From NCBI GenBank assembly GCA_024233305.1, contig JACKPV010000023.1:310001-374000 (forward strand): a stretch of DNA of 64,000 nucleotides, given 5' to 3'. Position 1 is the first letter of the stretch, and the number at the start of each line of letters is the position of its first letter. Origin of the DNA: Verrucomicrobiales bacterium. GTDB lineage: Bacteria > Verrucomicrobiota > Verrucomicrobiia > Limisphaerales > J093. The notes below the pieces were generated by a model. The model worked only from the letters and a program-made list of their open reading frames with translations. It made no database searches and was not told the origin of the DNA. This document shows positions 34,276 to 42,283 of the stretch, piece by piece. A program made the position numbers and the translations under genes.

Positions 34276-36018
34276 ATGATTTCGCCGGTTTCCAATACGC
34301 TGAAAGCAGGCCCTCCGGTGGATCTCGGTGACCGGTTGCTCGACGCGGGGGTCTTGACCGAGCCACAACTCGAACTCGCGCGGCGCGAGCAGAAACGCCG
34401 TGGTGTGGCGCTTGGCAAGGTGCTTGTCGATCTCGCGATGGTTTCGCCGGAACGGGTTTCCGGGTTCCTGGCGGATCAGGTTTCGACCGCCTACGTCGAC
34501 GTTGCCCGTCAAGCGCTTGACAACACGGTTGTCGAGCTGATCCCTCGGGATGTTGCCCGCGAACATCGCGTCCTTCCGGTATCTCAGGTTGACGGTACGT
34601 TGACCGTCGCCATGGCGGACCCCTGCGACATCCGGGCGATTGACCGCGTACACCAGTTGACGGGGTTGCGGGTGGAGGTGGTTGCCGCGACCGAGCGGGA
34701 CATCATGGACCGCCTGGACGGTCTCGAAACACAGGCCGAGGACATTCAGGAGGCGATTGACCGGATCATCGAAGAGCGGGAGAGGGAAGCGGAGATTTTC
34801 GGACCGCAGGGCGCGGACTTAGCGGAGATCGCGGAGGCGTCCGAGAGCGATTCGCCGATTGTCAGCGTCGTCAGCCAGGTCATCAAGCGGGCGGTCGAGA
34901 AGGGGGCGAGCGACATCCATTTCGAGCCGGAGGAGCGGTTGATGCGGATTCGCTTTCGCGTCGACGGCGTCTTGCAGCCGGACATCCTGATTCCGAAGAG
35001 CATCATGCCGCTGGTGAGCGCGCGGCTGAAGGTCATGGCGGAGCTGGATGTTTCGGAGAACCGGTTGCCGCAGGATGGTCGGGCCTCGGTCATGGTGGGC
35101 CGGCGCACCTATCACCTGCGGGTCTCGTGCCTGCCCACGGCGTTCGGGGAGAGCGTCGTGCTGCGGATTCTGAGCTCGAGCGGTCAGGCCCTCGGTCTGG
35201 CCAACCTCGGGATGGCCCCGGACATCGAGCAATCCCTGCGCCACACCATCCAGCATCCCTACGGGGTCATGATCGTGACCGGCCCGACGGGAAGCGGCAA
35301 GTCCACCACCCTTTACGCCGTGTTGCGCGAGGTCAACTCGGCCGAGCAGAGCATCTTCACCCTGGAGGATCCCATCGAGTACCGGATGCAGGGTGTCCGG
35401 CAGACCCAGATTCGGGAGGATGTCGGGCTGACCTTCGGGGCCGGTCTGCGTTCGTTGCTCCGGCAGGACCCGGACGTGATGTTGATCGGGGAAACGCGGG
35501 ATACCGAAACGGCGCAGCTCATGGTCCGGGCGGCCCTGACCGGGCACCTGGTCTTCACCACGCTCCACACGAACGACGCGCCGGGGGCGATCCCGCGTCT
35601 GCTGGACATGGGGGTGGAGCCGTTCCTGCTGCCCGACAGCCTGATTGCCGTGCTGGCGCAGCGGTTGGTGCGGCGGCTCTGCGTGCATTGCCGCGAGGAA
35701 GTGTCCGATCCCGAGAAGGTGTTCGAGGAGCTCCACCTCACGGCGCCGGACGATCAAGAGTTGCAGTTATGGCGTCCGGTGGGCTGCGCGCACTGCAATC
35801 GCACGGGATACCGGGGGCGACAGGGCATCTTCGAGATGATGCTCCTCGACGGACGCTTTCACGATCCGATCGTCCACCGGGCGGGCGCTCCCGAGTATGC
35901 GCGACTGGCCCGTGAGGGGGGGATGCGGACGATGTTCCAGGACGGCATCCGGCAGTCGATCCTCGGGGTGACCACGGTGCAGGAAGTGCTTCGGGTGACG
36001 CGCTGTGCCGCGGGCTGA
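34276..36018 (+). CDS. gspE: GspE/PilB-type secretion ATPase (first locus)
   Basis: 580 residues from MISPVSN (34276); the frame extends upstream without features. The N-terminal MshEN-type domain (about 12-160: LGDRLLDAGVLTEPQLELA, then HRVLPV and AMADPCDIRAID) binds signals or platform proteins. The RecA-like motor follows: SDIHFEPEE, GPTGSGKSTT Walker A at about 336, LTFGAGLRSLLRQDPDVMLIGETRD (Walker B and Asp box), TTLHTNDAPGA (His box). A tetracysteine zinc site (CVHC and CAHC) lies near 470 and 504. It hydrolyses ATP to polymerise pilins at the inner membrane. First of an operon, followed by gspF after nine bases. Confidence 0.93.
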   Translation: MISPVSNTLKAGPPVDLGDRLLDAGVLTEPQLELARREQKRRGVALGKVLVDLAMVSPERVSGFLADQVSTAYVDVARQALDNTVVELIPRDVAREHRVLPVSQVDGTLTVAMADPCDIRAIDRVHQLTGLRVEVVAATERDIMDRLDGLETQAEDIQEAIDRIIEEREREAEIFGPQGADLAEIAEASESDSPIVSVVSQVIKRAVEKGASDIHFEPEERLMRIRFRVDGVLQPDILIPKSIMPLVSARLKVMAELDVSENRLPQDGRASVMVGRRTYHLRVSCLPTAFGESVVLRILSSSGQALGLANLGMAPDIEQSLRHTIQHPYGVMIVTGPTGSGKSTTLYAVLREVNSAEQSIFTLEDPIEYRMQGVRQTQIREDVGLTFGAGLRSLLRQDPDVMLIGETRDTETAQLMVRAALTGHLVFTTLHTNDAPGAIPRLLDMGVEPFLLPDSLIAVLAQRLVRRLCVHCREEVSDPEKVFEELHLTAPDDQELQLWRPVGCAHCNRTGYRGRQGIFEMMLLDGRFHDPIVHRAGAPEYARLAREGGMRTMFQDGIRQSILGVTTVQEVLRVTRCAAG

Positions 36019-36027
36019 GGAAACGCC

Positions 36028-37257
36028 ATGCAGACCTTTCTTTACACCGGCGTAAACCAGCGCGGCCAGCGGATCAAGGGCCGCCTGATCACGCGGGACG
36101 AGACCTCGCTCGAGGACCGGGTGCGGGAGATGGGGCTGTGGCTGGTCGAAGCCCAGGTCGACGAGGGGAAGGATACCCGGAAGGGCCGGCGGCGCGCGCC
36201 GATTTTCGGCTCGGGCAACCGGCGGGAGCTGATCGACTTCGCCACGCTGATGAGTGTTCAGTTGAAGGCGGGCGTGGCGATGCTGGTAGCCCTGGAAACG
36301 GCGGCGGGAGACTGCAAGAACAAGCGGTTCAAGTCGGCGGTGGCGGAAATCCGGAAGCTGATCGAAGGGGGCGAGAGTCTGCACGAGGCCATGCGCCGGT
36401 TTCCGGACGCGTTTCCCCCCTACTTCAGCAGTCTGGTGCGCGCCGGCGAGGACAGCGGCACGCTTCCCGAGACCTTCCTCGAGTTGAAAAGGTATCTCGA
36501 GTGGCAGGAGTCCATCATCTCGGATGTGCGTCAGGCGACGATCTACCCGGCCATCGTGTTTTGTTGCGTGGTGGTCTTTGTGCTCGGCCTGTTCAGCTAC
36601 GTGGTTCCCCAGTTTGCCAAGCTCCTGAAGACGGCCGGCGCGGAACTGCCGCCGCTGACGCGCGTGGTCTTCGCCATCGGCGATGTGGTCAACAAGACGT
36701 GGTGGGTCTGGGTGATTCTCGTGGTGGTGCTGCCGATTGTGCTCCAGATCCTCCGGGCGCGGATTCACAAGGTCGCGGTCTGGGTGGATCGCCTGAAATT
36801 CGAGGTGCCGTTGTTCGGCGAGCTCAACCGGATGCTGGTGATGGCCCGCTTCGCCCACAACCTCAGCATGCTCTACCGCTCGGGGATCGTCATCGTGAAC
36901 GCGATCCGCCTTTGCGAGGAGTTGTTGCGCAGCGCCTTGATGTCGGATGTGCTGGCCGACGTTCGCCAGCGCGTCGTGGCCGGCGAACCGGTCAGCGAGG
37001 CGATGCGCAAGCACTTGGTGTTTCCGTCGCTGGTGATCCGGATGGTCGCGATGGGCGAACGAACCGGCTCGCTGGACGCCGCTCTGGACAACGTGGCGGA
37101 CTACTACAACACCGTGATCCCCCGGCGCATCAAGAAGGTGTTCAGCGTCGCCGAACCCATGCTGATTCTGGTGCTCGTCGCCGTCGTCGGTTGCGTGGCG
37201 CTGGCCGTGTTCCTGCCCATCATGTCCCTGATGCAGGCCGCGGGAAAGAGCCGCTGA
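36028..37257 (+). CDS. gspF: GspF/PilC-type inner-membrane platform protein (first locus)
   Basis: 409 residues with a GAGGAA ribosome-binding site seven bases upstream. Two copies of the T2SS-F domain (about 70-190 and 275-395), each with an amphipathic start and a signature of the GE(R/D)(T/S)G.L type (RAGEDSGTLPETF in copy 1, MGERTGSLDAAL in copy 2). Three long hydrophobic helices (AIVFCCVVVFVLGLFSYVV, WVWVILVVVLPIVLQIL, LILVLVAVVGCVALAVFLP). The N-terminus (MQTFLYTGVNQRGQRIKGRL) is that of the family. It transmits motion from the ATPase to the pilins. Confidence 0.93.
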   Translation: MQTFLYTGVNQRGQRIKGRLITRDETSLEDRVREMGLWLVEAQVDEGKDTRKGRRRAPIFGSGNRRELIDFATLMSVQLKAGVAMLVALETAAGDCKNKRFKSAVAEIRKLIEGGESLHEAMRRFPDAFPPYFSSLVRAGEDSGTLPETFLELKRYLEWQESIISDVRQATIYPAIVFCCVVVFVLGLFSYVVPQFAKLLKTAGAELPPLTRVVFAIGDVVNKTWWVWVILVVVLPIVLQILRARIHKVAVWVDRLKFEVPLFGELNRMLVMARFAHNLSMLYRSGIVIVNAIRLCEELLRSALMSDVLADVRQRVVAGEPVSEAMRKHLVFPSLVIRMVAMGERTGSLDAALDNVADYYNTVIPRRIKKVFSVAEPMLILVLVAVVGCVALAVFLPIMSLMQAAGKSR

Positions 37258-37272
37258 ATCTCGTTCCGGACC

Positions 37273-38361
37273 ATGACCACTCGATCCCCAGCAACCGGCT
37301 CCGGTCAGGGTTCCTTCTCCGAGGGGCCAGCCCGGCGGGGGTTCACCTTGATCGAGTTGCTGGGAGCCCTCGCGGTCATCGTGCTGCTCGGCGCCTATGC
37401 GACTCAGCACCTCATCACGGGGATGCGGGACGAGGCGCGGCGGGCGGAACAGGTTTCCCTGCTGAACATGTCCGAGGCCCTCAAGACGGCGGTGGCGCGC
37501 AACCGGGCGGTGCCCACCGTGAACGGACTGCCCGAGGCGATTGCCCTCGAACTCGAGCTTCCTCCCGGTCGGGTGGCGGCCAATTCACAGGGTTACAACC
37601 GCCGCATCCTCCTTGATCCCGCCCTGCGCTTGGGTACGAACGCCAGCCTGACGGTGCCCTACACCCAGACCGCCGCCGGTTCGGTCGAGCCGATCAATCC
37701 GCGGGCGGTGATTGTCACCTGCCTGACCGAGAACACGGATCAGGAACTGGGCTTCGATGACTTCTGGGATTTGCCGGAAGGGGAGGCCCCCGAGGACTGG
37801 GAGGTGGACCCGGAGGACCTCTTCATTCAGCGCCTCGATCTGCGGGGCATCTTCCACCGCGTGGTCCTGAGCAACATGGACCGGGACCAGGAAGGCTTGT
37901 ACGAGATGGATGATTCCGCCCTGCAACGCCTGCCGTCCCTGGGCCGCCGGGAGGCTTGGTTTTTGGACGGCACGGCCATCACGTTCTACTACGCGAGCGG
38001 CGATTTGCAGGCGCGGGAGTTCATTCACGAGGATGTCAGCTACGTACATGAGTTCGGGCGTTGGGGCCGCCATGTGCTCTACGGGCAGCGCCCGCCGCAA
38101 GGCCCGTTCGGCGCGCTGGTCGATGCCTTCCTGAACGCGCCACCGCCGACGGATCCCAAGTTCGGTTCGACGCAGCAGGCGGTGGTGGACGAGTTCTACG
38201 AGTACATGTGGACCTACGCCATCTGGGCGATGGGCAGCCCGCCCTTGATCCAGTCTTTCGAGAAGGGCGGCACGACCAGCGACACCCAGGTGCCCCCGTT
38301 TCGGATCCTGAACGATTGCGACGCCCGGATGGCGGCGTTCACGAACAACCTGATCGACTGA
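37273..38361 (+). CDS. large pseudopilin 1
   Basis: 362 residues. N-terminal methylation motif RRGFTLIELLGALAVIVLLGAYAT: cleavage after Gly and Glu at +5. The head, about 300 residues, is much larger than the normal 120-180 and has no match I know. It shares a skeleton with the next gene's product: ARRAEQVSLLNMSEALKTAVARNRAVP against EEKRMAGLIEGLRTHVLRNRNVP, then DPEDL, an FxxVxLxN/Y segment, a DNS/DDS..RLP turn, a VYE/VHEFGRWGR site and a VVD-x-F/M-x-x-Y-M motif. Large minor pseudopilins can cap a fibre or bind cargo, as GspK does, but GspK is of different architecture. Confidence 0.8.
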   Translation: MTTRSPATGSGQGSFSEGPARRGFTLIELLGALAVIVLLGAYATQHLITGMRDEARRAEQVSLLNMSEALKTAVARNRAVPTVNGLPEAIALELELPPGRVAANSQGYNRRILLDPALRLGTNASLTVPYTQTAAGSVEPINPRAVIVTCLTENTDQELGFDDFWDLPEGEAPEDWEVDPEDLFIQRLDLRGIFHRVVLSNMDRDQEGLYEMDDSALQRLPSLGRREAWFLDGTAITFYYASGDLQAREFIHEDVSYVHEFGRWGRHVLYGQRPPQGPFGALVDAFLNAPPPTDPKFGSTQQAVVDEFYEYMWTYAIWAMGSPPLIQSFEKGGTTSDTQVPPFRILNDCDARMAAFTNNLID

Positions 38362-38364
38362 CGC

Positions 38365-39510
38365 ATGCTTCGCCCCTGGTCCAACCAACTTGCTTGCCGG
38401 CGGGCGGTCGCGGGATCGCCGTCGCGGGGCGGTGGTTCCGGTCGGCGGGGGTTCACCCTGGTCGAGATCATCGCGGTGCTGGCGTTGATCGCCATCCTCT
38501 CGGTGGTCGTGGCGCCGGTGCTCATCCGGGTGTTCGACCGGCTGGCGCGCGAGGCGGAGGAGAAGCGGATGGCGGGGCTGATCGAAGGCCTGCGCACCCA
38601 CGTGTTGCGCAACCGGAACGTGCCCTTCACCAACAACTTTGCGGCGGCGCTCGCGCAGGAAATGGGCCTGGACGCCGACAACGTCAGTACCAACGCGCGG
38701 GGCCTGCGGCGGGTCTATCTGGTCGATCCGGCGATCACCAACACGATCCCCATTCCGTTCACGCAAAACTGGGTCGGGGTGACGAACAACCTCCCCGCGC
38801 TGTTGGGCGTGATGCTCATCTCGAGCATTTCCCGCGACCTGCCCACCAACGTGGTGAGCGGTTTTGCGCCCAGTTCGGCGGCCTTTTCCAATGCCTGGTA
38901 CACCGTGGACGATGCCCTGCCTGCGGGCTGGAACTGGGAAGGGGATCCCGAGGATCTGGTGATGGAGCGGATGAACCTCCGCGACCTGTTCGTCGAGGTG
39001 ACGCTGAACTACGATACGTGGACGATTTCCTTCACGAATCGGGGGCGCTTCACCATCGACAACTCGACCACGAACCGGCTGCCCGGTTTCTCGACGGTTT
39101 TCACGACGCATTACCTGGCCAGCACGATGCTGGGTTTGCATTCGCACACCGGGATCTCGGACACGCTGCAGGTGTCCGAGATTCTGCGGGATCCGGCGGC
39201 CTACGTTTACGAAATCGACACCTGGCGGGGCCGGCTCTTCACCGGGCGCGGGGTGCGGTTGCTCGGCGGGATCGACCTTCAGGCGGCGCACGACCTCTTT
39301 CTCGCGGCGCCGTGGAACGTGAACGCGAAGGGGAACCCGGCGGTGACTCAGCGCATGGTGGTCGATGCCATGGCTGACTACATGGTCGAGTACCTCGCCT
39401 GGGCCAGCGCCGGGTTTCCCAGCAAATCGAAGGACATCATCGACGCCAAGAAGGAACTCGATACGGCGGTCACGTATCTCATCTTCAAGCCCAACAATGA
39501 GGACAAATAG
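38365..39510 (+). CDS. large pseudopilin 2, paralogue of the preceding gene
   Basis: 381 residues, starting three bases after the stop of pseudopilin 1. The longer-than-usual leader (about 25 residues) ends SGRRGFTLVEIIAVLALIAILSVVVAP. The large head contains DPEDLVMERMNLRDLFVEV, NYDTWTISF, DNSTTNRLPGF, YEIDTWRGRLFTGRG and VVDAMADYMVEYLAWASAG, each with an equivalent in the upstream protein. The two presumably arose by tandem duplication and diverged. Ribosome-binding sequence is weak; coupling to the previous stop is probable. Likely minor pilin; partner or cargo unknown. Confidence 0.8.
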   Translation: MLRPWSNQLACRRAVAGSPSRGGGSGRRGFTLVEIIAVLALIAILSVVVAPVLIRVFDRLAREAEEKRMAGLIEGLRTHVLRNRNVPFTNNFAAALAQEMGLDADNVSTNARGLRRVYLVDPAITNTIPIPFTQNWVGVTNNLPALLGVMLISSISRDLPTNVVSGFAPSSAAFSNAWYTVDDALPAGWNWEGDPEDLVMERMNLRDLFVEVTLNYDTWTISFTNRGRFTIDNSTTNRLPGFSTVFTTHYLASTMLGLHSHTGISDTLQVSEILRDPAAYVYEIDTWRGRLFTGRGVRLLGGIDLQAAHDLFLAAPWNVNAKGNPAVTQRMVVDAMADYMVEYLAWASAGFPSKSKDIIDAKKELDTAVTYLIFKPNNEDK

Positions 39511-39582
39511 GCCAGCAACCAGCCGCGGCACGCGTCCCGGGGGTGGGGGGCGGATGGGCGGCAATCGAACCGGGAGGCCGGC

Positions 39583-41100
39583 ATGAACACGCACAGCATC
39601 TATCGCGTTTTGCCGGGTCGGAAGACCGCCGCGGGCTCGATCCCGGCGAACCTGACGACGCTCAGCGTCAGCCTGATCGGGGATCGTTTCGAGGCGGTTG
39701 CGGTGGGGCGTGGCGCCATCACGGGCACCTGGGTGTGTCCGACCCCGGTGACGGGCGCCTCGGAGTTCGGGGCGGCGATCAAGCAGGCGGTGCAGGAGAC
39801 CGCCTTTCGCGGGACGACGGCGCAGTTGGTGCTGGCGCATCCGCGGCTGGTCTCCGTGCTGACGAGCGCGCCGCCGGTGCGGGGGAGTTCGTTGGACAAG
39901 GTCATCGAGCGGCAGGCCCAGCGGGAGAAGCCTTTCGATGGCGAGGCGGCGTGGTGCCATCAACCGACGCTTTCGGTGAAGGGTTCCGGGACGATCCTGC
40001 TGCATCTCTTTCCCCGGGCGCTGTTGGATCAGTTCAGCCGGGCTTGCGAGAAGGCGGCCAATCTGACCCTGGTGGCGGCGACGCCCGCCACGGCCGTGCT
40101 CCACGGCCAGATCCTGCATCTGCCCGTCAATACCAATGCCGCCATCCTGGTCGCGACCCCGGTGGGCGACACCACGCTGCTGGTGGTGGCCCAGCGCGAC
40201 GGCCAGCTGTTCCTCGCGCGCACCATTCCCGCCTCCTGGGAGGGGAACGCGGCGCATTTCATCACCGACCTCAACCGGACGCTGCTGTTCGCCGGGGAAC
40301 AGTTGGGCGCGCAGGTCGAGGCCGTCTTCCTGTTCGATGGCGGGAAGGGCGATCTGGCGCCCGAATTGCAGGAGTCGTTCCAGGTTGCGGTGCGCCGCAG
40401 CCCCGTGGAATTGGTGCCGGGCTACTGGGCCACCGAGGCTCTCAAGCTGCCTTCCGGGATGGGGCCCAACCTCATCGGAGTCGAGCAGCAGAAGGCGCCC
40501 CAACGCCGGGCCATGACCCGGATCACCGCCCTGGCCACCGCCGCGGTGATGATCGGGGCGGCGCTGGTTTGGGGTTGGTCGCAGCTCTACATCGGTCGCT
40601 TGCGGGAGGACATCCAGAAGCTCAAGACCGAAAAGGCACGGGTCGAAGCCCACTTCCAGTCGCTCCAGAGTGTTTATGCGGACTTGATCAGCATGCGGGC
40701 CATGTGCGCCAAGGTGACCGAGGATCGGCCGGCGCCCATGCCGGCCTGGGTTCTCGGGTTGCTCAGCGAGAGTCTGCCGAACGAGTTGCTGCTCAAACAG
40801 GTCTCGGTCACCGCCCAGGGGGAGTTGTGGAGCACGCGGTTGCACGGCGTGTTGCAGCCCACGACCAATTCCGCGCCCGAGCTGCTGCTTTCCAGCGCGG
40901 TTTCGACGCTGACCAACCGGCTGGGCCAGGCCCCGCTGTTCATGCTCCCCACGCGCTCGGATACGAAGAGCAGTCCCGCGACCGACGCCCCCGGTCTGGC
41001 GCAGATCGTCGGCGCCTGGGCCGGACGGTTGGGTCAGGCGAACACCAACCTCCTGGCCAATGTGGCCCAGGGGTTCATCGTCGAAGGGGTCATCGAATGA
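39583..41100 (+). CDS. PilM/PilN-like fusion (cytoplasmic actin-like domain plus membrane anchor)
   Basis: 505 residues. Residues about 20-300 match the PilM/GspL actin-like layout only loosely: LTTLSVSLIGDRFEAVAVGRG, a VIERQAQREKPFDGEAAW helix region (PilM/CpaD type), LVVAQRDGQLFLARTIPASWEG and LNRTLLFAGEQLG. A single transmembrane helix at about 314-336 (ALATAAVMIGAALVWGWSQLY) is followed by a coiled coil (LREDIQKLKTEKARVEAHFQSL) and a periplasmic beta-rich region ending FIVEGVIE, as in PilN. So it appears to combine PilM and PilN in one chain, as GspL does. The gene ends in an ATGA with the next. Confidence 0.7.
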   Translation: MNTHSIYRVLPGRKTAAGSIPANLTTLSVSLIGDRFEAVAVGRGAITGTWVCPTPVTGASEFGAAIKQAVQETAFRGTTAQLVLAHPRLVSVLTSAPPVRGSSLDKVIERQAQREKPFDGEAAWCHQPTLSVKGSGTILLHLFPRALLDQFSRACEKAANLTLVAATPATAVLHGQILHLPVNTNAAILVATPVGDTTLLVVAQRDGQLFLARTIPASWEGNAAHFITDLNRTLLFAGEQLGAQVEAVFLFDGGKGDLAPELQESFQVAVRRSPVELVPGYWATEALKLPSGMGPNLIGVEQQKAPQRRAMTRITALATAAVMIGAALVWGWSQLYIGRLREDIQKLKTEKARVEAHFQSLQSVYADLISMRAMCAKVTEDRPAPMPAWVLGLLSESLPNELLLKQVSVTAQGELWSTRLHGVLQPTTNSAPELLLSSAVSTLTNRLGQAPLFMLPTRSDTKSSPATDAPGLAQIVGAWAGRLGQANTNLLANVAQGFIVEGVIE

Positions 41101-41717
41101 ACGAAAAACCCGCGTCCAAGCCCGCGTCGTCGGGGCGCTCTTCCAGCCGCGCCAACTGGACCCGTTTCGTCATGGTCCCGCTGCTGGTGGGGTCCGTGGT
41201 CCTGATGTGGTGGAGCGTGCGGCGCCTGGCCCCGCTGCAGAACGAACAGAACGAACTGGCCGCGTCGATATCCGGGCTGGAATCCGAGGTCGACGAAATG
41301 CAATCGGAGCTGGATCGAGGAGGCGGTCAGGCCGGGATCGAGGATTGTTACCGCCAGGCGCAGGCCCAGTTGATCGAGGGCCGGACCGGGGTTGAGGAGT
41401 GGTTGGGCGCCCTGGACCGGGCCGGTCAGCAGTTTGCCCTGGACATCGCCACCTCGTTTGGCAACCCCGAACCGCTCAATTTGACCAACCATCCGGTTAC
41501 CATCGTTCCCGCTTCGCTGAACGTCGTGCCGAGGAGGGATCTCGAACTGCCCCGATCCCCCTATCAGCGAATCCTGGATCTGGCCGAGTTGATCAACACC
41601 GGCGGCAAGCGCATCGATCTGGTCCAGTTGCAGGCGCAGGGGCACTCGAATTCGGTGGACAACGCCCAGCTACAGGTGCGCCTGTGGGTGACCGAGCTTC
41701 AGACTGCCGCTCCATGA
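41097..41717 (+). CDS. PilO-like (GspM-type) membrane protein
   Basis: 206 residues. The start overlaps the upstream stop (ATGA at 41097-41100). A cytoplasmic tail rich in Lys/Ser/Arg precedes one transmembrane helix (FVMVPLLVGSVVLMWWSV), a coiled coil (LQNEQNELAASISGLESEVDEMQSEL) and a periplasmic domain ending TGGKRIDLVQLQAQGH..VRLWV. This is the PilO/GspM architecture, the partner of PilN in the inner-membrane ring. Assigned by layout and gene order rather than a sharp motif. Confidence 0.7.
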   Translation: MNEKPASKPASSGRSSSRANWTRFVMVPLLVGSVVLMWWSVRRLAPLQNEQNELAASISGLESEVDEMQSELDRGGGQAGIEDCYRQAQAQLIEGRTGVEEWLGALDRAGQQFALDIATSFGNPEPLNLTNHPVTIVPASLNVVPRRDLELPRSPYQRILDLAELINTGGKRIDLVQLQAQGHSNSVDNAQLQVRLWVTELQTAAP

Positions 41718-42283
41718 AAGCGCTCGAAAACAAATGGGTCGTCGGTGCCCTGGGCGCCGTTGCCGTCGGCGTCCTGGTCCTGCAACTCTGGCCGTCGTCG
41801 TCCTCCGGTCCGGCCACGACGGGAGGGAAATCAGGCTCCCAGGGGGGGCAGAAATCCGCCTCGGGCAAGACAGCGACGACGACCGAAACCGCCGCCGCGG
41901 CGCCCGTGGTGACCGCCGAGCGGCCCGCGCGGCAGGCGAACCGCGATTACTTCCTCAGCCGGATCGTCGAATGGCGCGATGCGCCGCGGCGGGATCCCTT
42001 CGAGCTCTACCCCAAGGTCAAGGCGATGCCTCCCCGCGTGGAGGTGGTCGCCGACGATCTGCTGGCCCTGACCGCGGTCTGGCGCCAGTCCGGTGGCAGT
42101 CTGGTCGTGGTGAACGACCGGGTCCTCGGCGTGCGCGATCATATCGGCGCCTATCGCGTGGAGTCCATTGGCGCCGATTACATCTGGGTTTCCGGACCGA
42201 ACGGGCGCGAAAGAGTGCGCTTCGGCCGGGACAAGTCCCGCCCCGGAACCAACCGCGTGCAGCAAGCTCAATTAACCCCATGA
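41714..42283 (+). CDS. PilP/GspC-like periplasmic protein
   Basis: 189 residues. It starts in the ATGA shared with the previous stop. One N-terminal helix (WVVGALGAVAVGVLVLQLW), a 50-residue low-complexity Ser/Thr/Ala/Gly linker, then RRDPFELYP and a compact beta domain with LLALTAVWRQSGGSLVVVNDRVLGVRDHIG and a final YIWVSGPNGRERVRF. RRDPF leading into a beta domain (the RxPF/RDPF motif) is typical of PilP and of GspC homology-region proteins, which link the inner-membrane ring to the secretin. Ends in an ATGA with the secretin gene. Confidence 0.75.
   Translation: MKALENKWVVGALGAVAVGVLVLQLWPSSSSGPATTGGKSGSQGGQKSASGKTATTTETAAAAPVVTAERPARQANRDYFLSRIVEWRDAPRRDPFELYPKVKAMPPRVEVVADDLLALTAVWRQSGGSLVVVNDRVLGVRDHIGAYRVESIGADYIWVSGPNGRERVRFGRDKSRPGTNRVQQAQLTP

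Noticed and set aside
37585..40845. A leftward open frame of 1086 codons across the pseudopilin and PilM-like genes
   Set aside because: It is antisense to three well-supported genes, is His/Arg/Gln-rich without hydrophobic pattern, and crosses their junctions without regard to them.
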